The position numbers and the translations under genes were made by a program. The notes below the pieces were generated by a model that saw nothing but the letters and a program-made list of their open reading frames with translations, did not search any database and was not told where the DNA came from. DNA of 64,000 nucleotides, taken from NCBI GenBank assembly GCA_023055505.1, contig JALIRH010000014.1:12674501-12738500 (forward strand), in the 5' to 3' direction. The DNA comes from Callipepla californica brunnescens (taxonomy: Eukaryota > Chordata > Aves > Galliformes > Odontophoridae). Positions 27,001 to 40,577 of this stretch are shown piece after piece (within the stretch, counting starts at the first letter, position 1; each line of letters starts with the position of its first letter).

Positions 27001-29673
27001 GATGTTTGCCTATTCCTCCCTGTCTCTGAGAGGTAATTTAGGAGATAAAAAGCAATCTCCAGAAATACTGTATCTATATACGTAAGTGCCCAAGAAGAAG
27101 AACAAAAATAAATGCTTCATTTCATAGCTGATCTGGATCTAAGCTTGCTGCTATTGATAAGAACGTTAGAACAGAGCAAGTGATCATTGCAAATCCCTTT
27201 GTAATTGCTGCTGGGAGGCTTGCTTTCTTAAAATACGAACAGGCTCCCATCTGCATATCCATTTTCTAATACACAGAATGGATTCAACTGTTGACATGCT
27301 AGCAGCACCCACAGACCCTCCTCGGCATGAAGACCCCACACTACTTACAGCTAATGAACACAAGGAGGGAAAGGGATTATTAATGCAATGGTCTCTTTGC
27401 AAGTTTTCATGCAGGTGGAAAATCCTATCACGCTTCTTTGCAGACCTCTGTGCTTTGGGTGTACGGATCCTGAACATCCCATCTCAGCAGCCCAGCATGC
27501 AGCATGCACAAAAGCTGATCGATGCCCCAGCAAAGCTACAGGGCTCACTGCAGAACAGAGGGTTTTAGTAGCTGCTCATTCCTGCAAAGTGGCATGAGTG
27601 TTGCAGGGATGGATTTACCAGGTTAGTGACCCACCTGGAATGAGCATCGCTGCCTGTGCTCACCCATGGACTGCTGCCAAAGGCTGGAAGCAGAGTTTCT
27701 GCACCACAAACTAAATCAAACCAAGGAGCTGAGGCTGAAGCAACTTGTATCCCCCAGGGAGCTGTCCTACGCACAGGATGGGATGTACATTACGTGTGCA
27801 TGAATGGAGGCTGAGACAAACAATAAGAAAACTTCCCAGTGCTGCATGCCTCGTTTAAATAGCCCCTTATCCCCTTGTTGCCAAGAGCATACGGTGCTGC
27901 AGTTCACCACAGACCTCATGGGAACAAGTATTTACAGCTCTGTCTATGCTTCAGTCCCGTGTCCGTGCAGTGGCACAGAGCATCCCTCTTCTCTTAGCTC
28001 CGACCCACAGCATCTCCTGCTGCAATGGGGCTGCCCTGAGCACAGCCAGTCTCTGCAAAGCTGAGCGAGGCAGTTTGCTGGTGACTGCTGAGGTCATAGC
28101 ATGCTTTTCCAAAAATGGCTGAAGACAAAATTTGAGAACGCATCCTTAAAGATGATCAGCATGGTTTTGCTCTGCTACGTGGCTGTGCAAACCTGTCAGT
28201 CACACCACCCCATTGTTTTCCCCTTTACAGGCAGCTGGCATTGCTGCATACTTCTGTCAAAGAACAGGTTGCAATTTCACAATGCAGTTGTGATAGTCTT
28301 CAAAGAAAAGACACCAAAATGTTAAATGTTCTACTCTTTGCTTAAGAATGCTCAAAGCAGCTGCTGTGCATATTCGTTGCATGTCAGAGATCACTAAGCC
28401 CAGCTGCAAACACAGAGCCTGCTCCTTTCCCATATATTTGGTGGGACGGAGGTGAATTCAGGAAGATATTTCAGCTATTGAAATGTGCCCATGTATCAGA
28501 GCTAATAACATCAGCATCCACCACATCAGAAATATGAGGTCACCGCACGTTTTATCTACTACTTTTTGTTTTCTTTATAATTAAACTCATAATTTGCTGA
28601 TCTGCTGTGCACAGGGACCACAGAAACCTCAGGCTGACACTGCTCCGTGAGGAGGCATTCGCAATCACTGCGTAACAGCAAGACGACCACAACTGGAAGC
28701 ATAAGAAATCCTAAAGTGGTTGGGCTGTCACAGCGATGCCACAGCAACAACAGCATCCTCCCTGACACTGTACAGATATATCGCTTCTGTGGATATTGTT
28801 GTTACCAATTTATGATCATCACTAGCATACTGTTAACATTTCCCTATTACTGTCACCTGTGCGCAGATGGGAGCATCTCATACAGCAAATTCCCTCACTG
28901 TCACACCAAAGCTCACCCAGCCTAACAAGCAAGCAGATCTATGTCAGGCAGAGGTAGACGGTGTCACAGTCAATACTGAGATACATTTTGCGTATGATCT
29001 CCTTAGACAAGGTGCTGTCATTTTGCTGCAGTTCATGCTGCCACTCCGCCACTGCCCCACAAGCTGCCCAACAAGCCTTTTGCTTCTGCATCATCACTGA
29101 TTCTTAGCATATATTCTGTACTTTGGATAATGCTGCTCCAGGCTTTTGCCATGAGGGCTGCGTTTAGCACACAGGGCTGGCTCCTTATGGGAAGGCAGGA
29201 CGTGCCATGGGGCTGGGAGCTCACCAGGCGTCCTGCTGGAGCTCTCATAGGGACAGCATTCTATCTGCAGGATCCTAACACCCTCAACCAAAACCATCAG
29301 GGAAAGAGGTAATTCCAATGGCAGAGAAACGCTGTGTTCTCTATCTCCATGGGAACAAAAACTGGTATTTTAACTGGCAGCGTGGCCAGCCTTCTCTCAG
29401 ATGGTGAGGACCTCTGTGTGGGCAGGGCTTTATTCACTGTAAATAAACAGATCTTCCTGCTGATATCCAGTCTTGGCAACCGGGGAGGGAAATTGCTGGA
29501 AAATGAGGAAGGAGATAATTCCTGGCAAAAGTTTTAGCATAAGAGTATCTCTCAACAGCATGTTTTGCTGTTTTTGTTTTGTTTACCCCAAGAGTGCATG
29601 AACCAACATCTTTTGCGCTCACAAATCAAATGCTGCTTTCCATAGTCTTGAAGGACTTAGGAAGTTTTTAATT

Positions 29674-29691
29674 AAAAAAAAAAAAAAAAAA
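29674..29691. repeat. A18 homopolymer
   Basis: Eighteen consecutive A followed by GAAAGAAAA. No recognisable retrotransposed sequence lies upstream of it, so I do not call it the tail of a processed copy. Confidence 0.9.
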
Positions 29692-31123
29692 GAAAGAAAA
29701 ACGAGGACAAATGAAGTTGGACTGTGCAGAGTGCTTTGCTGGTCTGATCTAGGACAATGTGCCCTACATAGAGCTCAAATATAACATCCTTTGGGAGGCT
29801 GTCTTGCTTCCATTCAGCTTTTGTGAGACCACCCCCACCCCTGTGGTATTAATGACAGATTTTTTAAGCATAACCAGTATTGTGGCCTTGCTATCGTTGC
29901 TAACGCTGTAAACAAAATCATTTCAGGCAGACATAGAGGGAGGGACAACTATGTGCAGATGGAGAATTTTATTCTAGAGATATTCTTGCAGTGTCTGCTC
30001 TCTTCCTGCTACCAGCACTGAAATAGCTCATCCCCGGCCACAGTCAGCAACTCTACCCCAGGTGGGTGACACTTTCCCTTGATAGATACGGCCTTTTATT
30101 TTTCCCTATTTTTCTAGTTCTTCTGCCAAGGAATTGCCATTGGACGGAGCTGATATAGCTGCTCTTTCTTGATGGAAATCTTGTAGATAGCGAATAAAGA
30201 GATATTAAGGAGAATATAAAATCTTTAGATATGTCATTAGATAGTCCAATGAAAGCAGAGCCAAATTATTGCCTCCCTCTTCTATGCCTTACTGGCCAAG
30301 AGATCCCTACAATCTTGTATTGCTAAACCCTCCAGAGTGAAAAAAAAACCAACTTATTTTTCTTTAGAGTATTATGAATTCTTCTTCTCTACATTCTTGA
30401 GTGCTCTCTGTAGAAAAGCAATTTTTCTTTCTGTGTATTTCTTAGCAGAGACAACAGTTTTTTGTCCACATCCATCCCACTCTCCATAAAAGAACTGCAA
30501 AGAGGATGTTTCAGTGAATCTAAAGGCTCCTACAGACATAAGCCAATACCAATACAACAGACTCTATGAAGGGAAAGAATTCCACTTGAAACTAGAACTC
30601 TCTTAGCTCTCTGTCTCTGCGGGCATTCCTCTTATAGTACATCCAGACTCTACTTGCATACAGGTGCAGTTTTCTGCTCAGTCTTTCTTACATTGCAAGG
30701 ACAGATGGCTATATTGGGGCTGGATAGGAAGTGGCTCACGCTAAACAGACATTTCTGTGCACCCCGTGGGTGGGAAGGGGTGCCTTCATTGTACAGCACA
30801 GCTATGGGGAAGATGGGAACGAAACTTCAGCGGGAGGAATTGGGCAGAGGTTAGAGAAACACGAGGAAATGAGTTGCTGAGGGTTTTGTACTACTTAAGA
30901 AGCGTTGGAAGAAAATGCAAGGCATACTGAACAACGACAGTGCCACCTCACCTCTGCGTCCTAGCACACCCCAAAATCATTCAGAAATCCTGTGTATTTG
31001 GGGTTTTCTCACTTGAACCCTGAAGGAGAATGGCTCATTTTTAGCAAGATGTTCCCTTGAGGAAATAAACAGTCAGGAGTAAATAAAAAAGCAAAGTAAG
31101 TGAAAGCACGGCAAACACCGCTA

Positions 31124-33212
<2,089 letters not shown>

Positions 33213-33294
33213 CTATCTGGATATTGTTGGGGAAATTGGCCCCTAACACCACCCCTAGGAAACTGGTGCAGAAGAAGGCAAAAATGTGCTGCAT
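33213..33294 (-). CDS. GRIA1: GRIA1 coding exon 1 (AMPA receptor subunit GluA1, signal peptide)
   Basis: Read on the minus strand, 27 codons plus one base give [18 protein letters not shown] followed by [10 protein letters not shown] recognise this as the GluA1 amino terminus. Residues 1-18 form a hydrophobic signal peptide, and the mature protein should start at ANFPNN, as in mammalian GluA1. The start is well defined: the frame is open upstream to an in-frame TGA at 33532-33534 with no other in-frame ATG, and A lies at position -3. The exon ends after the first base of codon 28 (phase 1), followed by a consensus GTGAGT donor at 33207-33212. GluA1 is a subunit of the tetrameric glutamate-gated cation channel of excitatory synapses; this exon directs it into the secretory pathway. 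Compared with the human protein as I remember it, the signal peptide differs at a few residues (for example S11 for G). The gene is partial here because exons 3 onward lie off the left edge. Confidence 0.97.
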
Positions 33295-33308
33295 ATTCCC
33301 TTTTGCAT
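33255..33308 (-). promoter_or_regulatory. Overlapping upstream ORF 2 of GRIA1 (17 codons)
   Basis: A second upstream ATG at 33306-33308 lies only 14 bases before the GRIA1 start. It opens a 17-residue frame that stops at TAG (33255-33257), inside codons 13-14 of GluA1. The context is weak (C at -3, C at +4). Because it overlaps the main start, a ribosome using it could not simply re-initiate at GRIA1, so it could lower GluA1 translation. Whether it is used is unknown. Confidence 0.5.
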
Positions 33309-33500
33309 TGGCGAAAAAGAAGCCCAGTTCCGAGCATAGATTTGATTTTTCCCCCGCTCTGCTCTCTTTAGCTGCCTCTCTCGCCTCCCCTCTGCTGCTC
33401 CTTCTGGATTGCGCGTCTCCCTCTCTCGGAATCCAGCGCTGAGACTGCTGCTTACCAGCGCCTGATAGCAGGATTAACTGAGCCCTGTGAGAAAGAAAGA
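33295..33500 (-). promoter_or_regulatory. GRIA1: GRIA1 5' UTR (5' end not defined)
   Basis: This is the sequence immediately upstream of the GRIA1 ATG on the minus strand. In the sense direction, about 33350-33430 is strongly purine-rich (GA-type), which is C/T-rich on the plus strand. Two upstream ATGs lie at 33337 and 33308, and both open frames that cross the main start. The 5' limit is an estimate: rodent GluA1 transcripts are reported to start a few hundred bases upstream of the ATG, but no initiation site can be read directly here. No splice acceptor that would imply a further upstream exon is obvious. Confidence 0.6.
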
Positions 33501-33660
33501 GAGCCCGCTCCTCATCCACATCCCTCCCCCGTCACACACACACACGCACGCATGCACACCATGCGCTGCCACGGCGATGCTCTGCCATCTCCGATGAGTC
33601 GGAGCTCAACAGCTGGGCTGCCCCCGACCCGGCTCTTCCCCCAGGACCGTGGTTGAGGTC
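33300..33660 (-). promoter_or_regulatory. GRIA1: Probable GRIA1 promoter in a CpG-rich, TATA-less region
   Basis: CpG dinucleotides are dense from about 33050 to 33660 (roughly 35 by eye in 600 bases), while the rest of the window is CpG-poor. No TATA box is visible on the minus strand upstream of the exon. A TGACG half-CRE next to a G-rich GGGGGAGGG stretch lies at about 33522-33534. An E-box CAGCTG lies at 33610-33615. An alternating CA/CG tract lies at 33533-33559. This composition fits the TATA-less, multi-start promoter described for mammalian GluA1. The promoter call follows from its position next to exon 1; individual factor sites are only motif matches. Confidence 0.6.
33533..33559. 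repeat. CA/CG alternating purine-pyrimidine tract
   Basis: Twenty-seven bases alternate strictly between pyrimidine and purine: (CA)6 and then CG, CA and TG steps. Such tracts can adopt Z-DNA under negative supercoiling and are length-unstable. It lies about 240 bases upstream of the GRIA1 ATG, inside the likely promoter. Confidence 0.85.
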
Positions 33661-35777
33661 TCCAAGGGCAATTCCCACCTCCCCCCAAGTTTCTGGCTCC
33701 CCCCATGAAACCTCTCCACTTCTCTTGGCAGGAGCTAATGGGAACCTGGGAATCAGTAGGTGGCAAACTCCTCTAGAGAGAGGTCTACTCCTCTGCCTTC
33801 ATCCAGCACTTCCCAGCCAGGGCTTTCACCCCTGGGTCCAAGAGGTGAATGAACCCATCTCTACAGGATAATGAAAAGGGATACAACCTGTAAACGTGCC
33901 TTGGGTTCAGAGCAACAACCACAGATCCTGAAGCACGAAAAAAGAAATCACTTTCCCCATTGCATATCTTCATTGCTGCACCATTAACCTGCAAGGCACT
34001 ACACCCCTTCACTTGCTGTGCTCACCTTCACCAGCACTATCAGATTGGGCAGGCTTCTGAAGTTAGGGGCTTTTCCAGCCTGAAACATTGCAGGAGCTGT
34101 TTTGTGGTGGCTCTGCTGAGGCTGGAGCTTATTTGACCATAAACAGCTTAGCTCAAAAGCAAAAGGGAAAAAAACAAATCAATAGGAGTAACAACAATAA
34201 AGAACAGCCCTCAGGCACCACTTGGGATTTAGAAATATCTGAGATCAAATTGTTGTGAGCACAGAGCCACAATTTCAGAGAGGACAGAAAATTCACCCAT
34301 TCTCCTCTGAAACACAAAATCCCAAATCAAACTCGGAGCCTTTTTCCAGAACCCAAATATCTGGACAGAGAGATCTTGCCTCTACTCTTTGCACCTTTAC
34401 TGCACACAAGAAGTAAATGGCAAACAGGAAACAAATGAAGAAAAATTAGAAAGAGGAATCAGATGCCCCATGTCCTGGTTTGGTTTGGGGTGCCTTGCAC
34501 TGATTCCCTCTCCCCACCTCCTCAAGCTGATGGTCAAACTGGAAAAGCATCACAGAGTGGTGACCAACATTCCATATGCACCTGCATAAGGAGCTGTTGG
34601 ACAGATCAGGAATCTCTGCAAATTAAAGTTCAAGGTACTTAATCTCTTCCTGTATTGTTTTACAGATTTCACTGCGACTTCTGAGATGACAAAACTCTTC
34701 ACCACCCACATAAATGCCAGGGAAGGTGCAGTCACTGCAGCACTGTGTCTAAAAGCTTGCATCAGAGCAGATTTGTACCGATGCCTACAGCTTCGTGGCC
34801 TCTTACAAGGACAGTAAGGACATCTGCACTGCAAACAGACCAGAAGACTGATATTGTCCCTATGGCAAGTAATAAAACACCCTTTGAGAATGAATTCATC
34901 TTTTTTCCCCAAGCCTTTCTCAACCAGGACATCTGCTCTCAGTGTCAGAAACTTGCAGGATCCTTAGAACAATTATCTGAGCACCCAGCAGTGGGTTACA
35001 GTATTCAGAAGATGCTCCTACTCTGTCCCTCTGGCTGAGTGACCAGCGTTCACATTCAGGCAAATCACGCCTTACATCTGCAGTGGACAGGCAGCACCTA
35101 CATCAGCCATCCATCTCATTCCTTGTGTAACTTAAGCAGTGCTGATCTGAGGATAAAATAATGTGCTGGCGGGTTTCGTGGGTTCTTGATTTCCATCCAA
35201 AATCGAGCAGAAACAGCTGTATTTGTAATCTGATGAAAGGTACTGCAGGATAACCAATGCAATAGGAAGATGACAGCGTGTTTTCAAGACTCCCAAACAG
35301 CCTGTCTGGTAATAATAATAGTAGCCATAACAATAAAATGTTGTAATTGCTCACAGAAAGCTTGCACGGTTGCATTAATTAATAATGCAGCTTTTGTCTA
35401 TAAACCTCTCAGAGTGCAGGTGGCTTAATAAGGAGAACCACACCACAGTGTAACAAGATAAGTAGTAATAAGACCATTATTTTAAGAACGTATTAATTCC
35501 CTTTTTCCCTATAGATAATAGCATTTTATTCAGTGTTTGTTAGCACAAGGATGCTAGGAATTAACTCTGGCTGCTCTGAAGATAATTTAAATCAACATCT
35601 AAGCAATACAGCTCAGCTTCTGAACTTCCAAAGTTAGTCTCTGGAAACTGATGAACCTCTGAGATATCACAAGAGTGGTCACAACGGAGTGACAGATCAA
35701 TCCATCTGTCAGATCGTCCTGGGCTCTTTGAGGGAAAAAAACAACTGAATCATCAATTAAATTTGTTATATTCTTAT

Positions 35778-35807
35778 TAAAAAACAAAAACAAACAAACA
35801 AAAAAAA
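35778..35807. repeat. A-rich / (CAAA) simple repeat
   Basis: Runs of A are interspersed with CAAA units, ending in eight A. No parent retroelement can be identified. Confidence 0.8.
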
Positions 35808-36734
35808 CCCTTCTGATTTCAGAAATCAAAGGAAAACACACTAGATATACGCATATTGCATGGTGCTATCTGGATCAGGAGGCAACTAGAAGTACCAGAG
35901 AATGGAATTAGGAAGGACTCTATTTTGTCTTAAAGGCTCCATAAGAAGTAGGTGTGACAGGCAGGCATCTGGTGCTTAACGGGGAGCAACTAACAAGGTC
36001 TTGAGAGATTAATCCATGCAATTGAGTGCGATGAATTAGCTAAAGACATGTCTAAGACAATAAGCCTTCCAATTTAACATAGGAACTGCTGTAAAGGAAT
36101 TTCAAAGGAGCGTAGCTCGTTTGCTTTAGATCTTCGCCAGACGTGAGGACAAGAAAAGGAATACATCACAGCTCCTGTTCTCGTTGTGCTCTGCCGGCAG
36201 CTGACCTTGCTGCACGCAGTGAGAACTTTTGTTCTCACCCATTTCTGCTCCGAGGTTTCGCACACCAGAGAATTTTGTCTTTGGGGAGGCTGCCTGCCAC
36301 CTTCCTCCTTGCTCTTCAAGTCATCAAGTTGGCCGTAAGAGCAGAATGGTCTTTGCTATCAGAGCTTTTGTTTCCACAATAGGAAATAAGCGGTTGTTGC
36401 AGCAGATATATTTCTGTACCAGAATCCTTGGAAAAACAAAGGACTCATTCACATGCATAAGCCTCCTGCCTTGAAAAATGAGGGAATCATCTGAACTCGG
36501 CATCTGTCCGAGACCTCCCAGCAGAGTTATTTCCTCCAGTGCCCACTGAGTATTACATGATGCTCCTGAATGTCTCCAAAGAAGCTATTGAAACACTACT
36601 ATTTTTGAAATTTCTATTATTTTCTAGCTGGACAATCTCTATAGGAGACTTCTGATAAACGTAATTACAGTGATTGATTTAAATAAAGTGCAAACAACAC
36701 AGACTCTCATATGGGCTTTGCAGAGCCTTGGCAT

Positions 36735-36764
36735 AAATGCATGCCAAAGGAATGGCATGCATTT
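36735..36764. repeat. Perfect 12-base inverted repeat (hairpin)
   Basis: AAATGCATGCCA (36735-36746) is followed by the spacer AAGGAA and its exact reverse complement TGGCATGCATTT (36753-36764). Each arm contains the self-complementary ATGCAT. It is one of the two strongest hairpins I noticed by eye. Confidence 0.9.
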
Positions 36765-37304
36765 CTCTCCCTACCTTGTTCACATCTATTTTGTTATTTT
36801 GGATAACATACCTCTCAAGGAACGATCAGACAGCAGGTGCTGAGTGAACAGACCCCAGAAAGTCAAAATGAGGAAAATCTGGAAATGATTATAATGAAAA
36901 AGGAGCTGAAAGGATGGTGAAATAAATGGAACCTCTGGAGGAGAGGCTACCTCATGTTCCCCCAGTGCTGCTGTCCCCATAGGCAGCGTTACTACAGTAG
37001 GTACAGGCAAAGGACACTTGCTTCAATCTTTTAAAACTGGAGGGCACTATTTCTGACACTGAAAAATTGTATCTACAAATGTCCTCAAATCATCTCTGGA
37101 AGAAGACCTCCCCCATCAATGAATCAGGCCTCAGATACCAGATCCCTCTCTTCTGCAGGCAACAACCAGAGCTGTCAAGTAAAAGGCTTTGAGATCCCAG
37201 AAGCAACTCAGAATTTAAAGCAAGCATTATCTTTGCTCCTTTCCCATACGCATCAAAGCACAAAGATGAAGGACAGAGGATATGCTTTTGTAGACTGGAT
37301 ATTT

Positions 37305-37402
37305 GTAAGTTAGATATTAGGAAATCTTCTCTGGAAGAGTGGTGATACATTGGTACAGGCTGCCCAGGAAGGCTGTAGGGTCACAATCCCTGGAGATATT
37401 CA
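37305..37402 (+). mobile_element. CR1 LINE fragment, diverged
   Basis: TAGATATTAGGAAATCTTCT, GAAGAGTGGTGATACATTGG, ACAGGCTGCCCAGGAAGGCT and CACAATCCCTGGAGATATTC follow the CR1 3' region in sense orientation in the correct order. The copy is diverged and lacks the terminal TTCTATG repeats, so it is an internal remnant. Confidence 0.8.
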
Positions 37403-37406
37403 GGTA

Positions 37407-37424
37407 TCACCAGATATCTGGTGA
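37407..37424. repeat. 18-base perfect palindrome
   Basis: TCACCAGATATCTGGTGA is fully self-complementary with no spacer. Its half-site recurs as CACCAGATATT at 37432-37442. It directly follows the CR1 fragment ending near 37402. Confidence 0.9.
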
Positions 37425-40400
37425 CAAACACCACCAGATATTGTTTCTTAATTTACTGCCTGCTGATGGGGGAAGCATGATGTGTGCTGAAACTGGGGAA
37501 AGCTGACTTTTTCCACAAACTGTATAAGAATATGTTTCTGTTGTGATCCTGATCGGTTTATTACCATATTTATAAGAAATGACTCCTTGCTCACTGTGGG
37601 ATAATTAAGTAAGTAAATGGACTGGAAGATAAACCTGTCAATCAAAGCGGCATTGAAAATACTTCGCATCCTTCAGCTGGAAATTCACGAGCAGCAGCCA
37701 GCAAATGGATGTTGTGCTGTGGCTCAGACTGCCTGTGGGTACCAGCAGCATGGCAAGGACCAGGGGCTGCATGACCTGAGCTTTACTGTCACCCCACGTG
37801 GACGGGAGCACAACAGGGCAGTGGCTTTCCTGCAGCCAAATGGGGACATAATCTATGCACTTAGCTTACTTCGAATACAAGCATCAAATGCCACAAATTC
37901 AGACTTGCAATGCCTTTTTTTCCCCTCATGGCTTTTGTCTTGCCATCCAGTTGGCCCACTTGTATGAGTGTGCTTGTATGAGGTGGGCTCAGCTAGGGAC
38001 AGCTCAAATGGACAGTGACACCAACAGCACCGTGCTGGGTCTAGGTCTGTAAGAGCACTTGTGGAAATGCAAACAGATCTCAGTGCAACGAGCCCTGAGT
38101 GACCCCTTTACTTAAAGAACATCTGCAACCCCCAAAACGCTCTCTTTCTCACACACAGGAGACTGTTACTACTCATTATTTTTTTTCTGGTGAATGGCTG
38201 GTTTATAACTACTTGCGGAAATGCTCTGTGCCCTAGTCTCATTTTACGTTCTTTGCTGAGTCATAAACATAAATCAGAGTTGTGGGTGGGTCCCTGCTTG
38301 TTATTAAAACACCTTATGTTTCTGTGAGCCTCGCCAGAGGAAGCAGAAATTACTGGTAATGTGTTAAAGTTACAGTAGGTGTACTGCTTGAGAACACAAT
38401 ATCTGATTATTGCCATAGATTGTGCTATTGTGGTTTTCTTTTTCAGTTGCAATGAAAAACAAATTAATTAGAACTATTAAAAAGGACGTTGAAAATACAC
38501 ATTAAGGGGATTACTTATTGTGAAAAGCCAGACAGATCTAATGCGACCTAAATCAGACATTATCAGCAGTTCAGGGAAGTACTCACATACACTAAAAAGT
38601 TTTCTTTCACCCAAAGTTCCTGAGATGTCATGAATGCTCCGGATGAAGTCAAATAATGATCGAGGTGATTATACGGTTTAATATTGATATATGAATCAAC
38701 CCTCATTTTTAATCTCTGGCATGAAACCCAAGACACGCAGAAAACAAATGTGAAATGAGGAAGATAAAAGGATGCTGATTTAGGAAGAAAAAAAACAACA
38801 AAGCAGCAGCAGCAATTGCCGCAATTCAAACAGCCTTGCAAAGATCCCATCATTACCATCTGGCTCAGCGCTTCCCAGGCTGCTTTGCTAACACGAGAGA
38901 TAAACAAGCATGTGGGCTGAGCTTCAAGGTGGCTGATCTTGGAATTTCAGAGGAATCCAAGCTTTGAACTTCAACAGCAGAGTCAAAAAATGAGTGCCCA
39001 TTTCCAGCCCTTGAAGCACACCCAACTGTAGCAGCCTCCCTGCGACCAGGAAGGGATGGATAGGGAAGGCTATGCACAAAAGAATCTAAAAATCCCCAGA
39101 ATCATCAGTGCTTTGTTGTCACTCATTTCTGCAATCAATACAGATATTCATGTCACTTCTCACTCCCTAATTACTACCCGTACTTCATTTCTGAAGGAAA
39201 TAGGAATAGCTGTGTTGGATCAAATCATGCAATCACGTAGAAGTCCCTCCCTTTCCCTGCCCCATCTCGCTCGCATATCAGCAGTATGTGTGAGTTGGTG
39301 GGTCGGAGCTCACAAGGTCTAATAGGTGACAGGAGATACACACCCACGACATTCTACAAGAGAGGTTTTCATTTTTGTCATGTGTGGAATCTGCACAGAT
39401 AATCCCAATGCTCTCCATATGTTGTCAGAAGTCACTGTGATATATGATATAAGACTGTAAGAAAAGAACGATCTTCATTTTTTTTTTTTTTCATTCTTAA
39501 TAATTGTAGATTGAAATTGATTCTAGCTTGAGAGATAAACTGAAATTTGAAGTTTCTGAATAAATAGAAAATCCAACGTATCCATTTCTGGAGAAAGCCC
39601 AGAGAAGAAACAGACGAGCTTTAGCATGGGATACACAAAATCATCAGAGTTGGTAAGAAGAGAATGAAAGGACTGGAACCACTTAGCTGAAAGAAAAGGC
39701 GATCATGGGATGAGAAGCTTCAGGTAGCCTAAGTACTGCCTGGCCTAGAGACACTCAATCTGTTGTCTCTGATCCTCTTCAAGAGCTCCAAAAACATTTT
39801 TCAAGTTCTACAGAGCAATTTTCTACAAATGTGCAGCAGTCCCATAGCTGTGGGATATCCCAACTCTTTGCTACACCGCTGGAGCATCCCAGCCCTCTGT
39901 GACTCCTTAGTGTCACTGCGACGTGCCAGAGGACACTGCTGCCAGCTCTGCAGATGTGCAGTTGGAGGGGAAGGGGACACATTTGGCAGCAGTGGCAGCT
40001 CTCCCTTGTGCAGGAAAGCTGCGTTTTATTGACACTCAGTCGCTGAGCTCCCATTGTCAGGCTGCCCTGTTTGGGCAAAGAGCTGTAAAGCATCGTGGGT
40101 GGATGAGGATCTGAGAGTTATCTGTAATTTCTTTGTCATCCTTTAGACATCGCAGAAATGAGAGACCTGAGGATATAATCAGGAAGAAATGTCTTCCTGT
40201 TTTCCAGGCAGGAAGGGAGAGATAAGGAAGATAATACAGGCAGCGTTTCACTGCATGTTTCTGGAGATGTCCAGTATTTAGAGACTTTCTCGGCTCATCA
40301 AGATTTTTGCCCAAGACTTTCTGTACATCGTAAGCACAGATAAGTGCTGAATTACAAAGGCGAGACTTCCTCTGTAATCCAACAGACCCAGACAAATAGA

Positions 40401-40559
40401 ACAGAACACAAAGACCACGTCGCCCCGTGCTCCACTAAGTTTGCAACCCAGGGTAACAATGCTGGCAATCAGAACAAGTGGAAATCAGATGGGAGCAGAT
40501 GATTAGCGAGCTCCACACAGTCCTACAGATGAAGCACAAAGCTGTATATATTCAGTCAC

Positions 40560-40577
40560 AAAAAAAAAAAAAAAAAT
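40560..40577. repeat. A18 homopolymer
   Basis: Eighteen consecutive A, followed by TGTAAAC. No recognisable retrogene precedes it. Confidence 0.9.

Larger units (their letters stand above)
33213..33337 (-). promoter_or_regulatory. Overlapping upstream ORF 1 of GRIA1 (exon 1 part)
   Basis: An ATG at 33335-33337, 43 bases upstream of the GRIA1 start, opens a frame shifted by one base. It has no stop in exon 1. If exon 1 is spliced to exon 2 it ends at TAA at 31251-31253, giving a 46-residue frame that overlaps the GluA1 start. Its context is weak (T at -3, C at +4), so most ribosomes would be expected to scan past it. The frame is read directly from the sequence; translation or a repressive role is inference. 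Confidence 0.55.
33661..37304. other. GRIA1 upstream flank, no gene recognised
   Basis: This is sequence 5' of the promoter. It holds AT-rich stretches (about 35280-35560 and 36580-36700), an A/CAAA-rich simple repeat at about 35778-35807 and the hairpin at 36735-36764. No splice-flanked coding segment, RNA gene or clear mobile element is seen. Confidence 0.65.

Noticed and set aside
29640..29720. The A18 run as the tail of a processed pseudogene
   Set aside because: No recognisable coding or UTR sequence lies upstream and no target-site duplication is visible.
33295..33519. An amino-terminal extension of GluA1 through the open frame upstream of the ATG
   Set aside because: The frame is open to the TGA at 33532-33534, but it holds no in-frame ATG, and the encoded stretch would place basic, low-complexity sequence before a normal signal peptide.
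37617..37967. A 116-codon open frame next to the CR1 fragment
   Set aside because: The peptide shows no family motif and no similarity to CR1 proteins, and nothing around it looks like exon boundaries.
39590..39720. A possible CR1 fragment (AGAGAAGAAACAG and AAAGGACTGGAACC resemble CR1 3' coding sequence)
   Set aside because: The match is too short and interrupted to separate from chance by eye; a repeat-library search is needed.
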